Positions 33,388 through 43,941 of a stretch of DNA of 64,000 bases are shown here, piece after piece. Origin of the DNA: an uncultured Roseibium sp. (GTDB taxonomy: Bacteria; Pseudomonadota; Alphaproteobacteria; Rhizobiales; Stappiaceae); NCBI RefSeq assembly GCF_947496995.1, contig NZ_CANMFD010000001.1:1-64000 (forward strand), given 5' to 3'. Within the stretch, counting starts at the first letter, position 1. Every line of letters starts with the position of its first letter. Below the pieces are notes generated by a model. The model worked only from the letters and a program-made list of their open reading frames with translations. It was not told the origin of the DNA and made no database searches. The position numbers and the translations under genes were made by a program.

Positions 33388-33430
33388 AACTGACTAGTTG
33401 GTTATAAGTGGAGATCGGCAAATCTGTCAA
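33388..33430 (-). promoter_or_regulatory. tctC promoter with TetR-type operator
   Basis: Reading the minus strand, TTGACA (33430-33425), an 18-bp spacer and TATAAC (33406-33401) form a good promoter. Just downstream, AACTGACTAGTTGGTT (33388-33403 in plus orientation) is an imperfect palindrome centred on CTAG, of the kind TetR proteins bind, overlapping the -10. GTTATATAAC (33381-33390) is a further palindrome. Confidence 0.65.
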
Positions 33431-33797
33431 CACGCCTACGTGCCGAATAACGGCGGCAAGGACGCTTCAGACGAGAGACAGTGGTCTGGATGTATGGGCG
33501 GATAAACGTCCGTGCTCGGCCGCGACGGAGGGCGTCGGGCCGCTCAATTCGGCGGGAAACAGAGGATACTGCGAAGCGCAAACCCCGGATCCGCACTGCC
33601 GGGAGTGGTGCACAGCTGCGCGTGGATTGCCTCGCCGGACATCACGCACACTGCATCGGCAGATCCGGAATTATGGGGTGTCGCCCATCGCGTCTCGCGT
33701 TCAGGCGGAACCTTGAGTTTGGGAAGACGTCGGAGGCAGCGTTTGCCTTGAAAATACGTTCGGGCGAGCGCCAGGATTCAATTTATCGCAGTGATCT
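33431..33797. other. 367-bp interval with no recognisable gene
   Basis: This lies between the tctC promoter and the stop of the GntR gene. Both strands carry only short arginine-rich frames without ribosome sites. I see no RNA gene, terminator or repeat that I can support. Confidence 0.5.
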
Positions 33798-34502
33798 CTA
33801 GGCGAAAAAATCCTGGTTGGCGTTCATCAGCCCCGACAGCTTGCCGAGCACGCAGCGGACATGGGTCTGCATGACGGCCTCGGCGCGCTCCCGGTCGCGT
33901 TCGCGGATGGCATTGAGCATCGTCAGATGCTCCGACAGAAGTTGCTTCTTGTGCGCCTCGTCGTCCATTCCCAGGTGCCGCAGTCGGCCGAGATCGGCCA
34001 TCTCCCGCTTGTAGAGCAGGTGCACCTGTTCCATTCCGGTCGCTGTCGCCAATCCGTTGTGAAAAGCCTCGTCTTGCTTGTAGAAATCGAATTTTTCGGG
34101 ATCCTCGATCGCCTGTCTCTGACGCTCGAGAACGGCTGTCAGCTTTTCGTCGTCCTTCTCCGGGATGCCGTATTCGCAAAGCCGGCGGACGATGCCCAGT
34201 TCAAGGCATTCGCGAATGAACTGCGCGGCGCGGATCTTTTTTTCCGAAAGTTTCGCGACATAATTTCCACGGCTTGGCCGGGTCACGATCAGGCCCTGTT
34301 CGCGCAACTGGGTCAGAGCCGACCTCACCGGGGTGCGGCTGGCGCCGAAGCGCAGACCGATCTCCGATTCCGACAAGGTGCAGCCGGGCGGGAGCTCCAT
34401 GTTCAGGATCGCATCGCGCAGGCTGAGAAAGATCTGGTTGCCTGCCGGTCGATCCGGATCCAGCTCTGTATGCTCGATATCACCAACTCCAGATGTCCGC
34501 AT
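33798..34502 (-). CDS. GntR family transcriptional regulator, FCD subfamily
   Basis: A 234-aa regulator with a winged helix (about 20-85: SESEIGLRFGASRTPVRSALTQLREQGLI) and a helical FCD domain. It diverges from the three Gfo/Idh/MocA genes and the sugar ABC importer. The intergenic region has five GGTAT-type repeats, matching the GTATAC core commonly seen in GntR/FCD operators, so it probably controls that operon and itself. Confidence 0.87.
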   Translation of the reverse strand: MRTSGVGDIEHTELDPDRPAGNQIFLSLRDAILNMELPPGCTLSESEIGLRFGASRTPVRSALTQLREQGLIVTRPSRGNYVAKLSEKKIRAAQFIRECLELGIVRRLCEYGIPEKDDEKLTAVLERQRQAIEDPEKFDFYKQDEAFHNGLATATGMEQVHLLYKREMADLGRLRHLGMDDEAHKKQLLSEHLTMLNAIRERDRERAEAVMQTHVRCVLGKLSGLMNANQDFFA

Positions 34503-34542
34503 GTGTGTTCCGATCGCCGAAGCAGTCCCTCTGTTGCATGCC

Positions 34543-34615
34543 GGTATACAGGTACTTGTCAGCCCGATTCAAGTCTGCTAACCCTCATGGCGGTATATCG
34601 GTATACCGGTATCCC
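34543..34615. promoter_or_regulatory. Array of GGTATAYC 8-bp repeats between gntR and the sugar operon
   Basis: Two direct 8-mers begin at 34543 (GGTATACA, GGTACTTG) and three at 34592 (GGTATATC, GGTATACC, GGTATCCC). The clusters start 49 bp apart. GGTATACC (34600-34607) and ATACCGGTAT (34603-34612) are palindromes within the second cluster. This is a likely cooperative operator for the divergent GntR regulator. Confidence 0.6.
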
Positions 34616-34642
34616 ATAACACAAATTGACCGGGGGGAACAG

Positions 34643-35707
34643 ATGGGAGTTGCTGGAGACCGCGTTTCGCCGCCATTGGGGGTGGCGCTTGTTGGAGCGG
34701 GCATGGTTGCGAGTACGCATCTTGCGGCCATCGCCCATGCCGGGGATCACGTGACCCTGCGCGGCGTTCTCTCCAGGAGGGCGGAACGGGCGCAAGCGCT
34801 GTTGGCCGGTTTGCCGGACAATTACCCTGCTGCGCCGGTAGTCTACCGCGATCTCGAACAGTTGATCGCCGATGACACGGTGGACGCCGTGATCATCATG
34901 ACACCGGCGAATGTGCGGCTGGACCTGATCGGGCCGATTGCCGGCAGCGGAAAACATATCCTTCTGGAAAAGCCGGTTGCAAGAACACAGGCGGAAGCAG
35001 AAACCGTCGTGGAGCTTTGCGAAAAAGCCGGCATCCATCTCGGCATTGTCTTCCAGCATCGTTTTCGTGAGGCCTCCCTGAGCGCAAAACGACTTGTGGA
35101 AGATGGCGGCCTCGGCCGGCTCGGAGCGGTCGAGGTCGCCGTGCCCTGGTGGCGCGACCAGTCCTATTACGACGAGCCCGGACGCGGCACATATGACCGC
35201 GATGGCGGCGGCGCGCTGATCAGCCAGGCAATCCACACCATCGACCTGATGTTGTGGCTGACCGGACCGGTCCGCCGGGTGCAGGCGCTGACGGCAACGA
35301 GCATCTTTCACAAGATGGAGGCGGAGGATTTCGTCGTTGCCGGGCTGGAATTCGCCAATGGCGCGCCCGGATCGTTCACCGCCAGCACCTGCAGTTTCCC
35401 CGGGTCGTCGGAATCCATCGCCCTGCATTTCGAAAAGGCCAGCCTGCGTCTCGAGGCAGGGGTGCTCACCGTCAACTGGCGAAACGGAAAAACCGAAACC
35501 TACGGCACGAACAGCGCGACCGGCGGCGGCGCCAACCCGATGGCCTTTACCCATGAATGGCACCAGTCCGTTCTTGAAAATTTCTCCGGTGCGGTCCGCC
35601 GCGGTGTCCCACCGGCAATCACAGGCCGACAGGCCCTGGCCGCGCAGCGGCTGATCCATGCAATTGAACAATCCGGACAAAAGGGCCGGATCTGGGAGAT
35701 GACCTGA
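34643..35707 (+). CDS. Gfo/Idh/MocA family oxidoreductase (first of three)
   Basis: A 354-aa NAD(P)-dependent dehydrogenase. The Rossmann motif VALVGAGMVAS is at about 14-24, the Lys motif LLEKPVA near 110, and GGGALISQAIHTIDLMLW carries the conserved His and Asp. A GGGGGGAA site precedes ATG 34643. It leads an operon of two more family members and a sugar ABC importer, so it acts on the imported sugar or polyol. Confidence 0.88.
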   Translation: MGVAGDRVSPPLGVALVGAGMVASTHLAAIAHAGDHVTLRGVLSRRAERAQALLAGLPDNYPAAPVVYRDLEQLIADDTVDAVIIMTPANVRLDLIGPIAGSGKHILLEKPVARTQAEAETVVELCEKAGIHLGIVFQHRFREASLSAKRLVEDGGLGRLGAVEVAVPWWRDQSYYDEPGRGTYDRDGGGALISQAIHTIDLMLWLTGPVRRVQALTATSIFHKMEAEDFVVAGLEFANGAPGSFTASTCSFPGSSESIALHFEKASLRLEAGVLTVNWRNGKTETYGTNSATGGGANPMAFTHEWHQSVLENFSGAVRRGVPPAITGRQALAAQRLIHAIEQSGQKGRIWEMT

Positions 35708-36711
35708 TGAAATTTGGTGCGATTGGAATTGACCACCTGCACATTTACGGAATGTCGCAGAACCTGATGGCCGCGGGCGGGGAATTTGCTGGCTGGTGGA
35801 CCGAAGGCGAACCGAAGCCGTTGCAGGGGTTCCTGAAGCGGTTTGCGGATATTCCCCGGGCTCCGGACGCTCAGACGCTGTTCGACGATCCGGAGATTGA
35901 AATGATCCTGATCTCCTGCATCCCGCGTGACCGTGCCGAATGGGCGATCAAGGCGATGGAAGCCGGCAAGGATGTCATGGTCGACAAGCCGGGCTGCGTG
36001 ACGCTTGAGGAGCTCGACCGTATCAAGGAAGTTGCCGCGCGCACCGGGCGTATCTGGAGCATCGATTTTTCCGAACGCTTCGAGGTACCCTGCGTCACCA
36101 AAGCGGCCGAACTGGTGCAGTCGGGTGTGATCGGCAAGGTCGTGCAGACCCTGGGCATGGGCCCCCACCGGCATAATGCGCATATGCGCAGCGACTGGTT
36201 TTACGACCCCCGGTCCTATGGCGGCATACTTGCCGATATCGGCAGCCACCAGATCGACCAGTTCCTGTTCTTCACCGGCTCCACCGATGCCGAGGTGGTT
36301 CACGCCAGCGTCGGAAACTATGCCAACCCGGACAAGCCGGACCTGCAGGATTTCGGCGAGATCGTTCTGAAAAGCGATCAGGGGCACGGATATGTGCGTG
36401 TCGACTGGTACACGCCCGACGCGCTGCCGACCTGGGGGGATGGCCGTCTGACCATTCTTGGGACCGAAGGCTATATCGAGCTGCGCAAATATGTCGATGT
36501 CGCGACCTCCGAAGTCACGGACACGCTGATCCTGGTGAACGGCGAGCGCTGCGAAAAGATAGACGCCCGCGAGGCCGGCCTGCCCTATTTCGGGCGTCTG
36601 ATCGAGGACGTCAGAAACCGCACCGAGACCGCCATGCCCCAGGCGCATGCTTTCAAGACGATGGAACTGGCCCTGAAGGCCCAGGTTCTGGCGGAAAGGA
36701 AAGCGAAGTGA
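35707..36711 (+). CDS. Gfo/Idh/MocA family oxidoreductase (second of three, divergent N-terminus)
   Basis: A 334-aa family member whose N-terminal nucleotide segment is FGAIGIDHLHIYGMSQNL rather than GxGxxG, and whose Lys motif is VDKPGCV rather than EKP. The substrate-domain segment ADIGSHQIDQFLF is conserved. It overlaps its neighbours (TGATG and GTGA). It is more diverged than the genes on either side, so a distinct step or substrate is likely. Confidence 0.84.
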   Translation: MKFGAIGIDHLHIYGMSQNLMAAGGEFAGWWTEGEPKPLQGFLKRFADIPRAPDAQTLFDDPEIEMILISCIPRDRAEWAIKAMEAGKDVMVDKPGCVTLEELDRIKEVAARTGRIWSIDFSERFEVPCVTKAAELVQSGVIGKVVQTLGMGPHRHNAHMRSDWFYDPRSYGGILADIGSHQIDQFLFFTGSTDAEVVHASVGNYANPDKPDLQDFGEIVLKSDQGHGYVRVDWYTPDALPTWGDGRLTILGTEGYIELRKYVDVATSEVTDTLILVNGERCEKIDAREAGLPYFGRLIEDVRNRTETAMPQAHAFKTMELALKAQVLAERKAK

Positions 36712-37763
36712 TCCGCGTCGCGATTGTCGGGGCCGGAATCGGCCGTATGCATCTGGACGGCTATCGGGAGCTTCCGGACATGTTCGAGGTACGCACGATC
36801 TGCGACCTTGATCTGAAGCGCGCGGCCGAGATGGTCTCCGAGCAGGAAACCATTGCCCTGAGCAATGACATCCAGACCGTTCTGGCGGATCCGGAAATCG
36901 ATCTGGTCGATGTCTGCCTGCCGCCGCAACTGCATTTCGACGTGACGAAGAAGGTGCTGCAGGCGGGCAAGCATGCCATTTGCGAAAAGCCGCTGGTTCG
37001 CTCCATTGCCGAAGCCGACGAGCTGATCCGGATCGCCAGCCAGACCGGCAAACGCATCTTTCCCGTGTTTCAGTACCGCTACGGCCCGGCGACGGCCCGC
37101 TTGAAGGCCCTGATCGATGCGGGGCTTGCCGGAAAACCCCTTGTCGCCACGGTGGAAACGCACTGGAACCGCCGGGAAGACTATTATGCGGTCGACTGGC
37201 GCGGCACGTGGGCCGGCGAAAGCGGTGGCGCCATTCTCGGGCATGCGATCCACAACCACGATCTGCTCTGCCGGTTCATGGGGTCGGTCAGCAATCTGTC
37301 GGCGATGCTCGACACACGCGTCAACGACATCGAGGTCGATGACTGCGCGGCAATTTCCATGCGCATGGAAAACGGCGCCCTGGCGACCAGTTCGGTCACG
37401 CTCGGGTCCTCGGACGAGGTTTCCCGGCTGCGGTTCATTTACTCCGGCCTCACCGTCGAGTCCGGGACCGAGCCCTATACGCCGGCCCAGGGGACGTGGC
37501 GCTACATTGCCCGCGACCCGGACAACCAGCCGCGCGTGGATGAAGTGGTTGCCTCGATTCGTGAAGCCAAATGCGGGTTTGCGGGTTTCTTCGAAGCCAT
37601 CGGCGAGGCTCTGGGAGGGGCGCCGGGCAACGAGGTGACACTGGAGGACGGTCGCCATTCGATCGAGCTGGTGACCGCAATCTACCAGGCCGCGCGCAGC
37701 GGCGGGCAGGTGTCACTGCCATTGGGAACGGCGTCCGGCCTCTACCGGGGATGGACGCCATAA
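36708..37763 (+). CDS. Gfo/Idh/MocA family oxidoreductase (third of three)
   Basis: A 351-aa dehydrogenase. It has Rossmann VAIVGAGIGRMHLDGY, the Lys motif CEKPLVRS near 95 and GGAILGHAIHNHDLLCRF in the substrate domain. GTG 36708 overlaps the previous stop, and AAAGGAAAG lies upstream. It closes the enzyme block before the importer genes. Confidence 0.88.
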   Translation: MIRVAIVGAGIGRMHLDGYRELPDMFEVRTICDLDLKRAAEMVSEQETIALSNDIQTVLADPEIDLVDVCLPPQLHFDVTKKVLQAGKHAICEKPLVRSIAEADELIRIASQTGKRIFPVFQYRYGPATARLKALIDAGLAGKPLVATVETHWNRREDYYAVDWRGTWAGESGGAILGHAIHNHDLLCRFMGSVSNLSAMLDTRVNDIEVDDCAAISMRMENGALATSSVTLGSSDEVSRLRFIYSGLTVESGTEPYTPAQGTWRYIARDPDNQPRVDEVVASIREAKCGFAGFFEAIGEALGGAPGNEVTLEDGRHSIELVTAIYQAARSGGQVSLPLGTASGLYRGWTP

Positions 37764-37798
37764 ACGTCTGAAAAGTCATTCAATCCAGGGAGGAAAAT

Positions 37799-39061
37799 AT
37801 GAAATATACCAGACTTATCGGAGCATTCATGCTGTCGGCGGCCTTCACCGCCCCGGCAGCGGCTCAGGAAATCCGCTTCATGTGCAACGACGAACCTTTC
37901 TGCAAGGTTCTGGACGATCTGTTCACCGGGTTCGAAGCCGAAAATCCGGGTGTCGATGTGGTCACCGACATCGTTTCCTATGATGTCGTCCTGAAAAACC
38001 TGCCTGTCCAGCTGGCAGCGGGTGAAGGACCGGACATGGCCCGGGTGACCGACCTGGGCGGGCTCAACGAATATTATATCGATCTGGCTCCGTATGTGGA
38101 TCGCGGTTACTGGGAGGACAGTTTCGGCGATACGCTTGACTGGTATCGCGTTGGCGCTGACGACGACGGCATCTACGGGATGCACGGGGACTTCACCATC
38201 ACCGGTGCCTATATCAACAAGACGCTGTTCGATCAGGCGGGTGTGGAAATTCCGTCGGCGGACGCCGACTGGGACACATGGGCGCAAGCAGCCACCGCTG
38301 TTGCCGAGGCAACCGGGATCGAAGCTGCAATGGCCATGGACCGCTCCGGTCACCGGATCGCGGGCCCGGCCATTTCCTATGGCGCCAGAATCTTCGATGA
38401 AAACGGTGAGCCGATCCTCGTCGATGACGCCTTCCAGGAGTATGTGCAGAAATTCGTGGACTGGAACAACGACGGCGTCATGCTGCGTGATGTCTGGGCA
38501 GGGGCCGGTGGCGGAAGCTACCGCGATGCGGGCGCTGAATTCATCAACGGCACACTCGCCTACCTGTTCAGCGGCAGCTGGCAGACGCTGAACTTCGACC
38601 AGAAGATCGGCGATCTCTTCGACTGGCAGGTGGTTGGCTCGCCGTGCGGTGCAGGCGGATGCAGCGGCATGCCCGGCGGTTCGGGTATCGTTGGCTTCAA
38701 GCACACGAAACATCCCGAACTGGTGGCGAAACTGATCGACTATCTCGCGCAGCAGGACGTTTATGCAGAACTGACGTCCCGGACCCGGTCCGTGCCGGCC
38801 CACTACGGTGTCGCAGCCGCGGGCGTGGACTACCAGGATGTGTCGGCGCCGGCCGCCGCAGCGCTGAATGCCTGGGGAGCACAGGTCGAAAAGCTGTCTC
38901 CCATCGCTTTCGCCTATCAGGGTTACAAGAACAATCGCGCCATGTTCAACATCACGGTGCAGCGCGTGACCCAGGCAGTCGTCGGTGAATATTCAGTCGA
39001 TGAGGCGATGGAGCGTGCCAGGGACGACCTTGCCACGGTGCTTGCCGAAACGGCGAAGTAA
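37799..39061 (+). CDS. Sugar ABC transporter substrate-binding protein
   Basis: A 420-aa periplasmic binding protein of the extracellular solute-binding family 1 (MalE/UgpB-like). The signal peptide ends at AAAQE (about residue 22). QLAAGEGPDMARV and the C-terminal GYKNNRAMFNI segment fit alpha-glucoside or oligosaccharide receptors. GGGAGG is 6 nt before the ATG. A strong terminator-like hairpin follows it. Confidence 0.88.
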   Translation: MKYTRLIGAFMLSAAFTAPAAAQEIRFMCNDEPFCKVLDDLFTGFEAENPGVDVVTDIVSYDVVLKNLPVQLAAGEGPDMARVTDLGGLNEYYIDLAPYVDRGYWEDSFGDTLDWYRVGADDDGIYGMHGDFTITGAYINKTLFDQAGVEIPSADADWDTWAQAATAVAEATGIEAAMAMDRSGHRIAGPAISYGARIFDENGEPILVDDAFQEYVQKFVDWNNDGVMLRDVWAGAGGGSYRDAGAEFINGTLAYLFSGSWQTLNFDQKIGDLFDWQVVGSPCGAGGCSGMPGGSGIVGFKHTKHPELVAKLIDYLAQQDVYAELTSRTRSVPAHYGVAAAGVDYQDVSAPAAAALNAWGAQVEKLSPIAFAYQGYKNNRAMFNITVQRVTQAVVGEYSVDEAMERARDDLATVLAETAK

Positions 39062-39081
39062 GCCTCGGTCAATCATCCTTG

Positions 39082-39116
39082 GAGCCGCCCGGCCAATCGG
39101 GTCGGGCGGCTCTTTT
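39082..39116 (+). terminator. Terminator/attenuator between binding-protein and permease genes
   Basis: GAGCCGCCCG (39082-39091) pairs perfectly with CGGGCGGCTC (39103-39112) and is followed by TTTT. It lies inside the operon, so it probably works as a partial terminator that lowers permease expression relative to the binding protein. Confidence 0.8.
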
Positions 39117-39135
39117 CGGCACACTGGGGTATGGG

Positions 39136-40096
<961 letters not shown>

Positions 40097-40104
<8 letters not shown>

Positions 40105-41152
40105 AATTGTAGCATTTCTTACCCGGACCAGGGCTGGCAAGGGCCGGATGGACTGGACCGACTGGGTCACATACGGATACCTGCTGTTCGGCATCGTGCT
40201 GATGTTCGGGCCGGTTGCCTGGCTGCTGCTGTCGTCCTTCAAGACCGGCGCCGAGCTGGAACGTTTTCCGCCGAGGCTGCTTCCCGTCGCGCAGGACACA
40301 CTGGTCGTCGAAAGCTACGACGAACCGTTGCCGCTGTTCAAAATGATTGCAGGAGACCAGGAAGGTCGGACACTCGCCCAGATCCGGCGCGTCGGCCTGA
40401 TCGCCCAGATGGTTGATCCGGCCGAGCCTGAAACGCGGCTCAAGGTGAATGTGGCGGACCGCGAGCCGATCGAGCGGATTGCCTTCGCGTGGAACAACTA
40501 TACCGATCTTTTCGAGAGGCTGAATTTCCCGCTTTATCTCTGGAACTCGACGGCCATCACCCTGACGGCCACCGCGATCATGCTGGTCATCAATTCCATG
40601 GCCGCGTTCGCCCTGTCGAAATACAAGTTCCGCGGCAAGCTGACCGTTCTTGCGCTGGTCATCGGAACGCTGATGGTGCCGGGAACCGTGCTTCTGGTTC
40701 CGACATTTCTTCTGGTGAGCCAGTTCGGCATGGTCAACACCCTGTGGGGCGTCATTATCCCGGGGGCCGCGACACCGACCGGTGTATTCCTGTTGCGGCA
40801 ATACATGATCACCATCCCGGACGAGATACTCGACGCGGCGCGCATGGACAGCGCCAGTGAATGGAAGATCTTCTGGCGCATCATCATACCGCTGTCGGCG
40901 CCGGCCATCGCGGTGCTGGCGATCCTGGCCATCATGTGGCGCTGGAACGATTTCCTCTGGCCGCTGATCGTGCTCAGCGAAAACGACAAGTTCACCCTGC
41001 AGCTTGCATTGAATTCGTTCCAAGGGGAATTCCTGACGGACTGGGAGAAGCTGCTGCCGGCAACGGTGTTGACGCTGCTGCCCGTCGCTATCGTCTTCAT
41101 GTTCCTGCAGAAATACATCGCGACAGGCATTGCATCGACCGGCGGGAAATAA
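40097..41152 (+). CDS. Sugar ABC transporter permease (MalG/AglG-like, with enlarged periplasmic loop)
   Basis: A 351-aa permease. After the first helix (about 25-48) a hydrophilic periplasmic insertion of about 90 residues precedes the next helix, as in AglG-type alpha-glucoside permeases and longer than in MalG. The EAA loop DEILDAARMDSASEWKIFWRIIIPL near 245 contacts the ATPase. Confidence 0.88.
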
Positions 41153-41223
41153 GCCGGGACAGCCTCCACCCATCAGAACAAGCCAAAGCGGCTTTGAAGC
41201 GCCGGCCGCAACGGGAGTAGACT

Positions 41224-42300
<1,077 letters not shown>

Positions 42301-42349
42301 GCGCACGCAGCAAGCCTCTCTGCAAAGGGTGGTGACCGCCGAAGCCGGC

Positions 42350-43102
42350 TTAGCCGCGCAGGTCTGGCAAGCCGATGCCGGTGCTTTCGAAACCGCCGTC
42401 GGAGGCGACGATCTGGCCCGTGACATAGCTGGACTTGTCGCCGCAGAGGAAGACGATGACTTCGCCGATCTCGTCTTCGGAGCCATAACGGTTCAGCGGA
42501 ATGGCATCGTGATAGGCGGCGATGATCGCCTGCGAGTGGACGGCCATGGCCAGTTTGGTGCGCACCGGGCCCGGGCAGACGCAATTGGCGCGGATGCCGT
42601 ATTCGCCGAGTTCCGCCGCCTGCTGCTTGGTCATGTGGATGACCGCCGCCTTCGATGTTCCGTAGGCAACCCGCAGCGTTGAGGCGCGCAGGCCCGAGAT
42701 GGACGCGATGTTGACGATGGCGCCGCGGGTTTCGCGCAAGGCCGGAATGGCGGCCTGGGACATCAGGAACACCCCGTCCAGATTGGTCTCCATCACCGTG
42801 CGCCAGCGCGCGAAAGTAGTGTCTTCAATCGGCCCGAAGTCCGCGACGCCCGCATTGTTGACGAGAGCATCGATCTGCCCGAAATGCTCCAGAACATCCT
42901 TGTAGAGCTGGTCCACGGCCTCGGGGATCGACACGTCACAGACAAAGGCCCGGGCGCCGTCGAGGTCCGCAGAGGCTTCAGCCAGAGCAGGCGCATCGCG
43001 ATCGATCATGGCGACGTTCCAGCCGTCGCGCAGGAAGAGCTTCGTGGTGGCAAGACCGATGCCGCGGGCCGCGCCGGTCACGAGAGCGAGTTTCTGTGTC
43101 AT
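42350..43102 (-). CDS. Short-chain dehydrogenase/reductase (SDR)
   Basis: A 250-aa classical SDR: TGAARGIG (9-16), NNAG (81-84), Ser near 133, Y146 and K150 (YGTSK), and a C-terminal SDGGF segment. The ATG at 43102 begins 23 bp after the preceding SDR stop, so it is the last gene of the TRAP importer 3 operon. The substrate is unknown. Confidence 0.87.
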   Translation of the reverse strand: MTQKLALVTGAARGIGLATTKLFLRDGWNVAMIDRDAPALAEASADLDGARAFVCDVSIPEAVDQLYKDVLEHFGQIDALVNNAGVADFGPIEDTTFARWRTVMETNLDGVFLMSQAAIPALRETRGAIVNIASISGLRASTLRVAYGTSKAAVIHMTKQQAAELGEYGIRANCVCPGPVRTKLAMAVHSQAIIAAYHDAIPLNRYGSEDEIGEVIVFLCGDKSSYVTGQIVASDGGFESTGIGLPDLRG

Positions 43103-43125
43103 ATGAAATTTTTCTCCCAGAAAAT

Positions 43126-43941
43126 TCAGAGTGCGGCGTTGCCCATGAGGATCGACATGCCGCCGTCGACCGGAAGATCGACGCCTGTGATGAAGCCGGC
43201 CGCGTCGGACGCCAGAAACAGGGCAGCCTCCGCGACATCCCATCCCGTGCCCTGACGCTTCATCGGCACCTGGGCCGCACGCGCTTGCGCCACCGCCGCG
43301 CCGTCGCTGGAGGTGGCAACATGGGCATGCACATGCGGCGTATCGATCATGCCCGGCGCGACGGTGTTGGAGCGCACGCCCCGGGCGGCGTATTCTGCCG
43401 CGACGCTGCGCGACAGGCGGCTGAGCGCCGCCTTAGAGGTCTCGTAGCCGACATAGGCGTAAGGGCCGTTCAGATGGGCCGCAAGGGTCGTGATGTAGAC
43501 AATCGCGCCGCCGCCCTGTTCCAGGACCGGCAGGGCGGCCCGGGTGACATGAAAGGCGGCATCCAGGTTGACGGCGAACACCTTGCGCCAGTCCTCAAGT
43601 GTCGTGTCGGCGATGCCGCCACGGGTGCTGATCCCGATGTTGTAGTGAAGGATGTCGAGCCCGCCGTAGGCGTCGACGGCAGACGTCACGGAGGCCTTTG
43701 CCACCTCTGGATCGGTCATGTCCCCGATGAAGGCAGCGGCTGTCCCGCCCTCGTCGCGGATCAGCTCGGCGGTGGCGTTTGCGGCTACATCGCTCCGGTC
43801 GACGACCAGAACCTTTGCACCTTCTCGGGCATAGAGAACGGCTGCGGCCTTGCCGTTGCCCCATCCGGGGCTGACGGACCCGCCGCCGATGACAAGGACG
43901 CGTTTGCCGGCGACGCGGCCTGTTTGTCCGGTTTCGCTCAT
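43126..43941 (-). CDS. Short-chain dehydrogenase/reductase with atypical motifs
   Basis: A 271-aa SDR. The nucleotide loop is extended and glycine-rich (IGGGSVSPGWGNGKAAA, 18-34), NNAG is replaced by YNIG (100-103), and the catalytic Ser position carries Thr (YITTLAA, 151-152), while Y166 and K170 (YETSK) are kept. It starts in the dctM stop (ATGA), so it is co-translated with the importer. The differences suggest a distinct SDR branch but not loss of function. Confidence 0.83.
   Translation of the reverse strand: MSETGQTGRVAGKRVLVIGGGSVSPGWGNGKAAAVLYAREGAKVLVVDRSDVAANATAELIRDEGGTAAAFIGDMTDPEVAKASVTSAVDAYGGLDILHYNIGISTRGGIADTTLEDWRKVFAVNLDAAFHVTRAALPVLEQGGGAIVYITTLAAHLNGPYAYVGYETSKAALSRLSRSVAAEYAARGVRSNTVAPGMIDTPHVHAHVATSSDGAAVAQARAAQVPMKRQGTGWDVAEAALFLASDAAGFITGVDLPVDGGMSILMGNAAL

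Noticed and set aside
33431-33797. Several short frames in the gene-free interval before the GntR gene.
   Set aside because: They are arginine-rich, overlap each other on both strands and lack ribosome sites; I could not support a gene or remnant.
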